Part shown: piece after piece, positions 29,946 to 39,026 of the stretch | How the letters are laid out: every line of letters begins with the position of its first letter | Position numbering within the stretch: the stretch's first letter is position 1 | Source: Macrothele yani | Taxonomy: Eukaryota > Arthropoda > Arachnida > Araneae > Macrothelidae | DNA: 64,000 bases | Direction: 5' to 3' | Assembly: GCA_039090855.1 (NCBI GenBank) | Contig: CM077022.1 | Coordinates: 73,742,971-73,806,970, forward strand | Made by a program: the position numbers and the translations under genes | Notes under the pieces: generated by a model | What the model was told of the DNA's origin: nothing | The model's input: the letters and a program-made list of their open reading frames with translations, nothing else | Database searches by the model: none

Positions 29946-31127
29946 CACTATCTACCAACAAGTAATTGGACACCTGTGATAGCAAAGGAAAACGAAGTTT
30001 ATTTATTTGTTTAGTTTTTAGCTGCGACCCTCCGGGACATATTCTCAACCAGGCGTTGTACGATGGCTAGCGGTATTTTCTTCCACTCGGCTTGGAGAAG
30101 ACAGGTCAGTTCCTTCACCGATTTCGGACGGTGGGGGCACCTCTTAAGTCGACGCTCCAACTCGTCCCAGAAGTTCTCGATAGGGTTAAGGTCCGCAGGC
30201 CAGTCCATTCGAATAACCCCATTGTCACCATACCAAGCCATGGTGGACCTCGCAACATGACAGGTGGCATTGTCATTCTGAAAGTAACATGGGTCCACCG
30301 CGTAAAACTGCCACAACGTAGGAAGTGCATGGTCATTCAAAATGGTGCAGTAGGTCTCGGCGTTGTGTCTACCAGGAATTGCAAGCAAGGCTCCCGTGCT
30401 ATACCAGGAGAAACACTCCCATAGCATAATTCCACCGCCGACGAACTTCACAGTTGGCACAGTACATTCCGACAGGAGGCGTTCTCCAGGCAGACCCCAA
30501 ACCCAGACCCTGCCATCCGAACAGTAGAGGGCGAACCTTGATTCGTCGCTCCAGAGAACCTGTTTCCACTGTTTAACGGTCCACTGTCGACGTTCTTTGC
30601 ACCACATTGGCCGAGCAGCGCTATTGGACTTGGTTATCAAAGGCTTGTGGGCGGCAGCACGTCCATGATAACTGAGCAGATGGGCTTCCTTACGGATGGT
30701 ATTCGTCGAAAGAACACTCCCGGATGCCTGTTGAAACTCCTCGCGGATGTGGCCCATCGATTTGGTGCGGTTCTTCCGAATTTCTCTGGCCAGCAACCGT
30801 CGGTCTCTAATTCCCAGTTTTGTGGGTCTGCCGGGTCGGGGCACATTCCGACAGTCACCTCTCATCTTCCACTTGCCAATCACGTAGGCCACTGTCGACT
30901 TTGGGTACTTCAACTCGCTAGATATGTCACGTATGGATTGGGCATTTCTGTGATACCCGACGATTACACTTTTCTCGAAATCAGAGAGCTCCGAACTGCG
31001 TAGCATCTTGCATGCGACTGGTTGCGTTGTTGTTTCCTACACGATATTTAACGGCGGCGGCCGTGGCGTATATCAGGACCGCAGATATCGTCGATTGCAG
31101 GGGTGTCCAAAAAGTTTGTCGATATGC
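29946..31127 (-). mobile_element. Tc1-like transposon with an uninterrupted transposase frame
   Basis: The left terminus CACTATCTACCAACAAGTAA runs into TTGGACACC; the right terminus (reverse complement) has CGACAAACTTTTTGGACACC. TA precedes the left end (29944-29945). The right boundary (about 31127) is approximate because the terminal bases have diverged and another element starts there. Confidence 0.75.
30011..31006 (-). CDS. Tc1-like transposase, 331 aa, intact frame but short DDE spacing
   Basis: The ATG at 31006-31004 gives MLRSSELSDFEKSVIVGYHR; helix-turn-helix with SIRDISSELKYPKSTVAYVI; GRPTKLG linker; second helix-turn-helix near SVLSTNTIRKEAHLLSYHG; first catalytic Asp in VLWSDESRFALY; VWVWGLPGERLL; second Asp in CYFQNDNATCHVA; Glu in DWPADLNPIENFWDEL; TAA at 30013-30011. 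The other Tc1 copies here have WPAQSPDLNP, whereas this one reads WPADLNP. Three residues (9 bp) are missing, so the second Asp and the Glu are 31 residues apart instead of 34. The frame is open, but this shortened spacing may disable catalysis. It would act in the nucleus on its own inverted repeats. Confidence 0.85.
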   Translation of the reverse strand: MLRSSELSDFEKSVIVGYHRNAQSIRDISSELKYPKSTVAYVIGKWKMRGDCRNVPRPGRPTKLGIRDRRLLAREIRKNRTKSMGHIREEFQQASGSVLSTNTIRKEAHLLSYHGRAAAHKPLITKSNSAARPMWCKERRQWTVKQWKQVLWSDESRFALYCSDGRVWVWGLPGERLLSECTVPTVKFVGGGIMLWECFSWYSTGALLAIPGRHNAETYCTILNDHALPTLWQFYAVDPCYFQNDNATCHVARSTMAWYGDNGVIRMDWPADLNPIENFWDELERRLKRCPHRPKSVKELTCLLQAEWKKIPLAIVQRLVENMSRRVAAKN

Positions 31128-32256
31128 AGCAGTCAACAAAAATGTTTGTTGAATCTACAAAAGTATTTTGCTGAAAATTATTGCTTATTCTACAAAATTT
31201 ATTGTTATCATGACAAAACGTTTTGTTCATTTAACAAAACGCCTAGGTCGATTTTTGGAAATTTGTTTGATTCAACAATATGTATTGTTATCGTGATAAA
31301 ACGTTTTTCTTGCTGCAACCAAAGATATTGTTATCGTGACACAGTAATTTCTTGCTCCAACAAAATTTAGAGTTATGTAGCTGGGCCACTTTGTCCCTAA
31401 ACTGTAATTACTTCGGGTGTGTCCGCCATTTCCCTGCGCCAATTTGTTTTCCCCGCCGTATTGTATTCCACTGGTTTAAATGAACTTGGACGATGTTACG
31501 TCACGAGGAAATTTTTTCAGAGCCAGCGAAAAAGCGCTCACCGAGCGGCTTCGAAACTAAGACATGCAGTTTAGAAACTAGGCGTGCTAACCACTCGGCT
31601 ATACCTGTTCGGACGCGTAATCTCTTATAAGCGAATTCAGCAGGTTGGTTTATTTCCCATTGGAAGGTTCACGGACAATTCATACTTGACATAACGATGT
31701 ATTGACACTGTTTTGGTGCGTGTGTAAGATGATTCTAAATCCGATTTCTTTTTAAATGTTTTCCTTAGCTTCTTGATGAAACAAATTATTGACATTTTTC
31801 GTTAGACAAAAAAAATCGTAATATTTTTCTTAACGTTCTATATGTTCCAGGGTACTGTCACCATGCAATCTTTGGTTACCGCACGAATTTTGAAACACCC
31901 TGTATATATAGCCTATACATGAAATCAAGCTCTATACATAAATTAAAAATCTTATCATTACCTCGATCAGGAACCGATCGCAAATAAAAATTCGCAGTCA
32001 GCCATACTTCAAAACGAAATTCTTCTGGTCAGTGGTAGTCTGGTAGTGCCCGTATGGAGTAGCTTGTAATCAAGTGCGCTTTGGCGCAAGATCGATGTCA
32101 CCTCCATATCGTTGAATTAACAAAATATAGCCAACGAAATAATTTTGTGTTGCCAACAAAACAATTCCGATGGAGTTTTGCTTAAGCAACAAAATAAATC
32201 TACAAAACAGCTCAACAAAACAATTTTTTTGTTTCAAACAAACTTTTTTCTCAGTG
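31128..32256. mobile_element. Non-autonomous element with AACAAAA-rich subterminal repeats
   Basis: The left end (cagtcaacaaaaatgtttg, 31128 on) aligns with the reverse complement of the right end (cactgagaaaaaagtttg, ending 32256), and both continue into caacaaaa/ttttgttg motifs. A TA follows the right end at 32257-32258; no clean duplicate was seen on the left. Internally, tattgttatcrtgayaaaac occurs three times between 31199 and 31345. There is no coding capacity. A tRNA-like stretch lies at 31545-31605. Confidence 0.55.
31545..31605 (-). other. tRNA-like stretch (degenerate Pol III boxes)
   Basis: Minus strand: A-box-like tatagccgagtggttagc at about 31602-31585 and B-box-like gtttcgaagcc at about 31557-31547, with roughly 28 bp between them. 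Acceptor arms do not pair. Probably a SINE or tRNA relic. Confidence 0.35.
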
Positions 32257-33370
32257 TAGTTACAAGGGGATAAGTAGGGGCTGTACGGTGGATGTTGCCA
32301 CACTTCCCACTTGAATAATTGCAGCAATTCCTGTTTTTTGTGCTGTGTGGGGTGTGGCGATGTCGTTCAGCAGAATGACACCTTCGCTCAACTTACCCAG
32401 GCGTCTGCGCTTAATTGTCTTTCGCAAATTTCGTAGCGTTTGGCAATATGAGTAAGCATTGATAGTCGTTCCTTTTGGCAGAAATCTTGTGAAAACAACA
32501 CCTTCACAGTCAAAGAAAACAGTCGCCATGAAATTTCCCGCTGACAGTTGAGCTTTGCACTCATTGGAGAGGTGACATGCTTCCATTTCATGGACGATCG
32601 TTTGGTTTCACGGGTGAAATGGTGAAACCACGTTTCGTCACCTGTGATGATTCGACGCAAAAAAATGTGACCCTCAGCAAAATACCGTTGCAGAAGAGAC
32701 AAAGATGACAAGAAACATTGGTTTTTGTGCTGGCCGGTGAGTAAACGTGGCACCCATCTCGCACACTATTGTGACCCTCAGCAGAATACCGTTGCAGAAG
32801 AGCCAAAGACGACAGGAAACGTTGGTTTCTGTGCTGGTCGGTGAGTAAACGTGGCACCCATCTCGCACACAATTGGGACCCTCGGCAGAATACCGTTGCA
32901 GAAGAGCCAAAGACGACAGGAAACGTTGGTTTCTGTGCTGGTCGGTGAGTAAACGTGGCACCTATCCTGTACACAATTGTGACCCTCAGCAGAATACCGT
33001 TGCAGAAGAGACAAAGACGACAAGAAACGTTGGTTTTTGTGCTGGTCGGTGAGTAAATCGTGGCACCCATCTTGCATACAGTTTCCGAAATCCCAGCTGC
33101 TCGTGAATGATGGAATGCACAATCTCGTACGAAACGTCTAACGTACCGGCAATTTCCTTGATTGTGATACGCCTATTATCTCGTATCATATCGTCAAATG
33201 CTCCTGAGTGCTGGATAGTGATGGTCTGCCTTCGCGGTATTCGTCCGTCAAATTTGTGCCACCCTTTTCAAATTGATGGCACCACTTTACAATGTTCGGG
33301 CGACACATGGCATTTTACCGTATACAGGTTTTACGATGGATGTCCGTGCAATTTAGGCGATTAGCCCAGA
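32257..33370 (-). pseudogene. mariner transposase with an internal 104-bp minisatellite
   Basis: N-terminal part: GWHKFDGRIPRRQT, then MIRDNRRITIKEIAGTLDVS and YEIVHSIIHEQLGF (helix-turn-helix region). The segment equivalent to WVPRLLTDQHKNQRF-LLQRY is then repeated four times in 104-bp units (32677-33092). Beyond it come FLRRIITGDETWFHHF (first catalytic Asp), MATVFFDCEGVVFTRFLPKG, GVILLNDIATPHTAQ (second Asp, normally HDNARPH) and HPPYSPYLSPCNY, where the third Asp position has decayed. The copy ends at about 32257 at the junction with the element to the left. The unit length is not a multiple of three, so each added unit shifts the frame. Dead copy. Confidence 0.85.
32677..33092. repeat. 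104-bp tandem repeat, 4 copies, inside mariner
   Basis: Unit starts (gcaraataccgttgc) at 32677, 32781, 32885 and 32989, exactly 104 bp apart, with high identity between units. Each unit contains gcagaagag, ggaaacgttggttt, gtgctggtcggtgagtaaa and cgtggcacc. Confidence 0.95.
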
Positions 33371-34557
33371 AAAATCGAATGGTTCCTCACGCTTCCAATT
33401 TGGTGTAAGAATCCAGTTGAACTAAAACACCTCCCGTCTGTAGCTCTGACGTTTTGTCTACTTCGCTCCCAAGGACACACGGACTGATTGCATATCCCAC
33501 TCCAGATGGCGCTAAGTGTGACTTACTTCTTGATTCACCTACGTACAATGTAAACGTCATCTTACATCTGTTTTTCTCATACGTCATTCTACTTCTGATC
33601 TCAGTTCAGGTTGCCACAGGACAATCATTCGGGAGAGAAATGTAGCGTTAAGTTTAGGAACCGTTTAAGGAGAACGAACCAAAATTTATATAGGTACAGG
33701 AACTAAAAACGGAAGTTATATTACAGTATACTCGCACGTCAAACCTAAACACTAAAACAAGAATAGTTTTTAGTAATTTATGCCTCAACTGAAATGAAGC
33801 CCGTCGTTGTGGTGACCTGTAAATTTGATATTCCTTCTGCTTTGGATTGATATCCCTTCTTCATTTCGATATCCCTTCTTCATTTCGTGTGATACTGAAA
33901 AAACTTAAAAATATTTAGACTGTTGTCAGAAAAGGTGCTCACTTCACCTAAGCATTCAATGAAATCCCTTTTGCATTTAATGACTTCCGAAATATTCACA
34001 ACTTATTATTCCATGGAATGAGATGTGCTAGATTTCTGAATTCCGAAAGATCGATTTTAAATCCTTGCCTATTTTCAATGACGTTTCAAATTCATTTTTT
34101 TTGTTCAGTATAACGCGCAATTGTTAATATCAACAAAAGAAATTATATACTGCCACGGGGGAAATAAAAGAAGCAGTTACAAAGAAATAAAGATAAAAAA
34201 GATAAGAATTCTCCGAGTGACTACTTCGCCAGCGTACTTCAAATTCTTTTTCTGCTTTCCACTGCAAGGGTAAAAAAAAAAAACGAGTTTCCTGGATACG
34301 TGCCAAAAATAGCCCCTCATATTCCGAAACCGTAGAAAGAAAATCTTCTGTATACACTAGGCTAAGAGATTTCCCGCCCCCATTTTTTTCTTTCAGATCA
34401 CAAGCCATTTTCACTTCAGTTGATGATGATAAATGCAATTCTCTGTCTTGGATTAAGACATCGACTTCACTGTTCATTTATCTTGTATTGATACAAAACT
34501 TAGATAAAAAGTGATAGCTGGTACGTAAAGGTTCATTTTTTAATCCATCTCTTGAGA
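33371..34557. other. No recognised feature
   Basis: A 115-codon minus frame at 34130-34477 has no recognisable motif. A 19-bp direct duplication (atcccttcttcatttcgat type) lies near 33850-33890. The region ends in an (AT)n run at 34558-34573. Confidence 0.4.
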
Positions 34558-34573
34558 TATATATATATATATA

Positions 34574-35790
34574 CACTGAAGTGCCAGAGAAACTGGTACA
34601 GACGAGCTTATGCAAAATATATAGCAACGTCACCTATGCGCGTACTCGGTTGCGATCGCCAGTGCGTATATAAAGCGACATATATCCTTGCCTGCTGTCA
34701 GAGCTGTTTTCGGCATGAAAATGACAAGTAATAACGATTTAAGCGATTTTCAACGCGGTATCATAGTTGGCGCTCGTGAGATGCGCCATAGTATTTCGGA
34801 GGTAGATACGAAGTTCGGATTTTCACGGACGACAATTGCAAAGGTGTACCGTGACTACAAGAATTCCGGCAAAACTTCCAACCTACGATACCAATGTGGC
34901 CGTAAAAAGACATTGGGTGAACGTGACCATCGTCGGCTCTCAAGAATCGTTTCACGCAACAGGCATGCAACACTGTCGCAGGTATCATCGGAAGTCAATG
35001 CTGGAGCTTCAACGATCATCAGCGTCCGGACTGTGCAACGCACCCTGCACGATATGGGCTTTGGGAGCCAACACCCAACTTGAATACCCTTGATGGGTGC
35101 ACGACAGAGAGCTATGCGCCTCGCTTGGGCACGGCAACACCGCCACTGGACCCTTGATGACTGGAAAAAAGTAGCCTGGTCTGACGAGTCGCGTTTCCAA
35201 CTGTATCGGGCAGATGGAAGGATTCGTGTGTGGCGCAAACCCCATGAAGCCATGGATCCCGCCTGTCAACAGGGAACTGTCCCGGCTGGTGGGGGGTCCG
35301 TAATGGTATGGGGTATGTTTAGTTGGACTTCACTGGGACTCCTGGTACGTCTACAAACGTCTGTGACCGGCCAACGCTATGTGCGCATCCTTTCTGACGA
35401 GGTACACCCGTTCATGTCCTGCATTCATGCTGATGGGATGGGCCTGTTCCAACAGGGCAATGCACCTCCACACAAGGGTCGGGACGCCACATTATGGTTA
35501 GAGAAGCATTCATCTGAGTTTGGGGTGTTGCCATTTCCACCCAAGTCTCCAGACCTGAACGTGATAGAACACATTTGGGATGCAATGCAACGCGCTATCG
35601 TACACAAGAATACGAGACCTCGGAATACACCCGAATTGTGTAACGCTCTGCAGGAAGTATGGTGTGCATTGCTTCCAGAAGCTAGTGGAGTCCATGCCTA
35701 GTCGTATTTCTGCAGTCCTGCGCTCTCGTGGGGGACCTACCAACTATTACTTCATTACGATTAAGATTTTGTAAGATCAATAAACCAGAA
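34574..35790 (+). mobile_element. Tc1-like transposon, 3' end not found
   Basis: The left terminus CACTGAAGTGCCAGAGAAAC is preceded by TA within an (AT)n run. No matching right terminus was found before the next element at 35932, so the right end (about 35790) is approximate and probably lost. Confidence 0.7.
34715..35774 (+). pseudogene. Tc1-like transposase, one stop, frameshift and catalytic Asp to Gly
   Basis: Likely start MKMTSNNDLSDFQRGIIVGA. Helix-turn-helix MRHSISEVDTKFGFSRTTIA, then RKKTLGERDHRRL, and SVRTVQRTLHDMGFGS. A TGA at 35081-35083 is followed in the same frame by RQRAMRLAWARQHRHW, the first catalytic Asp in AWSDESRFQLYRADG, VMVWGMFSW, then GLFQQGNAPPH, where the second catalytic Asp is Gly, and SPDLNVIEHIWDAM with Glu present. 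A frameshift near 35690 moves the end into VESMPSRISAVLRSRGGPTN. Three independent lesions. Confidence 0.85.
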
Positions 35791-35931
35791 GCCCATCCTT
35801 ACTAACTTTCAGGGCTACATAAAAAACTGTATTTTCTTCCGAGTTGCCCCGGAGCATTTAACCATTCTTTCCTAGCATACATGGTATATTTTACAGTGAG
35901 GAAGGACAACTACACTATACACTATATTATA

Positions 35932-37471
35932 CACTGCTGGACAATTGCTAAGGACGGATCATAAACGGCTATATAGCGCATAAAAAAGTAAGTGTGGTTG
36001 GATGCCAAGTGAAATCAAATAATGTCAGAATGCCAGGACATTACAAGAAAGACAATTTATTGTGCTCTGAAATCCAGAAGGCTTTGGAACGTGTTCAAGG
36101 GACAAACAGGCCATTTTGTGCAGAATACTTAAACGTGAAAAAAATGCAATTACCGTCCGCAGTCGTTCCGACGTAAGATGTTAATACGGGATATGGCCAC
36201 CATGGAGGGCGATGCAAAATTCCACACGTCGTGTCATGCTTTGCACAACATTATCAAGCAGCTGTTGGGGTAATTTATCCCATTCCTCTGTCAGTGCACG
36301 GATGAGGGTGTCCTTGTTTATTGGAGGGCATTGGCGACCAGCCAGACTCTTCCCCAAAGCATCCCACACATTTTCAATGGGATTCAGATCTGGAGAACGT
36401 GCTGGCCATACGAGGCGTTGAATATCCTCGCTCTCAAGACACTCCTGGACAGCGACTGTTCGATGACATGTTACGTTGTCGTCCATGAAAATGAATCTAT
36501 CACCGACAGCACCACGAAACATGCGAACATGAGGTAGCAGAGCATCATTAATGTATCGTTGGCCAGTCATAGTCCCAGTTGGAAGCACATAGAGGGACGT
36601 ACGGCCATTGATCATGATGCCAGCCCATACCATGACACTACATGTCGGATATCGGTCCCTTTCCTGTATGTTTGCTGGACAATATGCAGTACCACTATCA
36701 CGCCAGATCAGTTGTCGTCGACAATCAGACGATAGACTGTATCTACTCTCATCTGAGAAGAGGACAGCAGACCAGTCGTTATCAGTCCAATTGCGATGTT
36801 GATGGCGCCATTGCAAACGGGCGGTACGGTGACGTCTGGACAATGGGATGCACACAACAGCACTGCGGGCGTATAGTCCTCCTTCATGCAAACGTCTGGC
36901 GACAGTTTTTCGGGAGATCCGCTTGCCAGTAGCAGCCATAAACTGATTTGCTACGTCACTAGCTGTGCTGCGCCGGTGTCTTTTTGTTGATGGCACTATG
37001 TACCGATCTTCTGCAGGTGTCGTACTGTGAACACGACCTCCCCCGTGACGTTTGCTAAACTCTCCATTTGTTTGAAATGATTTCCAAAGCCTTGAAACAA
37101 CACTGTGGCTGACGTCGAACTCCCTGGCAACATCTGTTATTTTTCGTCCTTCTTCAATCTTGCCAATTATACGGCCACGCGTAAAAGCATCTAGGTGATG
37201 TCGGGAAGACATACTGAAAATTGCAAGTTCGTAAATTGATTCTTTCCCTTTCAACTTTGCGTTTGAACAACAACGGTCAATACGCGTCAAATCCTTTATA
37301 TCTCTTATCAGCGCTATGACGTCACGAACAAGTTCGGCAATCCGGAATTTGCATACGCACAACACGTCTTACTGTATCCCGCACTTTGCTAATTTCCACA
37401 TTTTCCTGCCTTCCATTTTATGGTTGCTATCGTTGCTATTGTCATCCGTCCTTAGCAATTGTACGGCAGTG
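35932..37471 (-). mobile_element. Tc1-like transposon, 1540 bp, complete
   Basis: The left end CACTGCTGGACAATTGCTAA and right end (reverse complement) CACTGCCGTACAATTGCTAA match at 18 of 20 and continue with GGACGGAT on both sides. TA is duplicated at 35930-35931 and 37472-37473. It encloses an intact transposase frame. A second, nearly identical copy is at 52410-53935. Confidence 0.95.
36181..37212 (-). CDS. Tc1-like transposase, 343 aa, apparently intact (DD34E)
   Basis: Cut-and-paste transposase acting on the inverted repeats 35932/37471. I chose the ATG at 37212-37210 (MSSRHHLDAFTRGRIIGKIE); the frame is open upstream for another 51 codons, but those read like leader. Domains: first helix-turn-helix around residues 5-50 (KITDVAREFDVSHSVVSRLW), basic linker (SKRHGGGRVHSTTP), second helix-turn-helix (ASDVANQFMAATGKRISRKT), catalytic domain with Asp in VLFSDESRYSLS, VMVWAGIMINGRTS, second Asp in FIFMDDNVTCHR and Glu in SPDLNPIENVWDAL. 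Exactly 34 residues lie between the second Asp and Glu, as in the family. It ends GGHIPY with TAA at 36183-36181. With paired ends and a TA duplication this is the best candidate for a recently active transposon here. Confidence 0.9.
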   Translation of the reverse strand: MSSRHHLDAFTRGRIIGKIEEGRKITDVAREFDVSHSVVSRLWKSFQTNGEFSKRHGGGRVHSTTPAEDRYIVPSTKRHRRSTASDVANQFMAATGKRISRKTVARRLHEGGLYARSAVVCIPLSRRHRTARLQWRHQHRNWTDNDWSAVLFSDESRYSLSSDCRRQLIWRDSGTAYCPANIQERDRYPTCSVMVWAGIMINGRTSLYVLPTGTMTGQRYINDALLPHVRMFRGAVGDRFIFMDDNVTCHRTVAVQECLESEDIQRLVWPARSPDLNPIENVWDALGKSLAGRQCPPINKDTLIRALTEEWDKLPQQLLDNVVQSMTRRVEFCIALHGGHIPY

Positions 37472-37494
37472 TATATATATAGTCGTATCAGAAT

Positions 37495-38462
37495 AATATC
37501 ACCTGCCCAATAATGGGAATAACCACCCTTAGCCCAGATGACAGCGACGAGACGGCGTGGAATGGACGCAATGAGGCCCTGGAATGTTGCCCGGGGCACA
37601 CGTACTCATTCGGACTGCAGCGGAGCACGGTGGTCCCAGAGACGACGTGGTTGTGAGTCAGCACGTCGAACCTGCCGATTGAAATAGTCCCACAAGAGCA
37701 ATACGGGACTGAGATGTGCGATTTCGCCGGCCAAGGGAGAACGGAGACATCGCTCCCGTGTTCCTGGAACTAGTCACGTACCCTCTTAGAGACATAGCAG
37801 GGCGCATTGTCCTTTTAGTACACACCATCACCACCAGGGTAAACGTCCAACATGAAGGGATGCATGTTGTCAGCGAGGATGGACAGGTAGCCATTGGCGT
37901 TCAGGTACCCATCCAGTAGTGCCAGCGGTGTCAGGTCATACCAGGAAAACGTCCCGCAGACATGCTCACTGCCACCGCCGGCTTATACATGACCGACAAG
38001 CGTGTCCGTGTCAGGGTTAAGGGAATCCGAAGCAAACTGATGCGTGCAATCCGTCTTCTGTGCAGCAGACGGCGTCGAACTGTGGAGGCAGACATTGCCA
38101 CCCTTGTTGCAGTGCTCAACTGATGTGCTTGCAAAGATGCGGAAACGGGTCGTCAGTGCCATGCGGAACGGGTCGTCAGTGCCATGCGGAACGGGTCGTC
38201 AGTGCCATGCGGAACGGGTCTTCAGTGCCATGCGGACGAGGTGTCGTTCATCCAGCGGTGTCGTCACATTTCTCGGTCCACTGCCGGATTGTCGATGCCC
38301 CTGGTTCTCCTTGATCCACACGTGCATCACTGTCGTGGCGTTATGTCACGTCCGAGCCACAATGTCGCGGTGCGAAGATGCACCTTCACGCAGACCAATC
38401 ATTCATCCCCGTTCAAACTCTGTCGTATGGTGACATTCCGCATTTCGTCGTCGCCGAGGCAT
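37495..38462 (-). pseudogene. Tc1-like transposase with a 23-bp minisatellite
   Basis: The ATG at 38462-38460 gives MPRRRRNAECHHTTEFERG, then a stop and GLREGASSHRDIVARTWHNA (first helix-turn-helix). A 23-bp unit repeated four times (about 38138-38233) interrupts the region after TTPLDERHLVRMALKTRSAW. Later parts are shattered; recognisable traces are HRAPLQSE and the C-terminus RATFQGLIASIPRRLVAVIW followed by AKGGYSHY, where the usual terminal stop has been lost. Many stops; non-functional. Confidence 0.75.
38138..38233. repeat. 23-bp minisatellite, about 4 copies
   Basis: The unit gcggaacgggtcgtcagtgc plus cat is repeated four times with one or two substitutions (the first unit has an extra a, the last reads gggtcttcag). 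It lies inside the Tc1 transposase relic. 23 bp shifts the frame at each unit. Confidence 0.95.
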
Positions 38463-38687
38463 TATTGAATATTGTAGACCCTTTTACAACTCGCTGTCGG
38501 CGATGCGGTACTGGTGTGTATCCTAAACAGCTCTCTCTCTTTATATCCCTCACTCGACTGTTCAGAAGAAGCTGCCGGCCCCAGACATGCGCAACGACTC
38601 TGCACTTCTAATCATTTGCATGTCCTACCCTGCTCTGCATATCCTGTAGGTTTCACGTGATTACCATCACTTCACAAACAGTAGTTT

Positions 38688-38917
38688 ATATGGTATCACC
38701 TTGTCTCACTCCCTTTCAATTTTTATTGGTGCTATATCCTCAAATAACAGAAACTTTGCACTTGCATTTTCATAGATGCTATTAATAATGCTAATGTATG
38801 CATCTTCAATACCGCAGGATATCAAAGCCATTGTAAATGCTGATGGTTTCACGGAATCCAAAGCCTTTTCATAATCAATAAAAGCTATACATAAGGGGAG
38901 CTCATATTTCTTCGTTA
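38688..38917 (-). mobile_element. RTE LINE internal fragment
   Basis: Minus-strand protein YELPLCIAFIDYEKALDSVK, then SCGIEDAYISIINSIYENAS, matches the RT palm of the RTE copies at 2711 and 5584. It lacks both ends and abuts the terminus of the Tc1 element at 38687, so it is probably a remnant left after later insertions. Confidence 0.9.
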
Positions 38918-39026
38918 TGTATATATACACTATATTTTTCGGTTGCTAAGTGTTGCTAAAACATGGAAAGAGCGATGTCTTTGTTTATTCACTGACGCCA
39001 CGTATTTGGAGGATTTTCACTATATA

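Larger units (their letters stand above)
37474..38687 (-). mobile_element. Tc1-like transposon related to the leader-array element
   Basis: The right terminal segment (about 38600-38687) shares catttgcatgt, gtaggtttca and ttcacaaacagtagt with 18380-18489. The leader has one TATAAA at about 38548-38543 and the ATG at 38462. The left terminus is not resolved; the element abuts the one ending at 37471. It is the natural unexpanded comparison for the 91-bp array. Confidence 0.7.

Noticed and set aside
31890..31915. gaaacaccctgtatatatag as a transposon terminus
   Set aside because: It resembles ends seen in some insect repeats, but no partner end was found in the window.
34130..34477. 115-codon minus-strand frame
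   Set aside because: No recognisable domain, low-complexity C-terminus, no supporting context.
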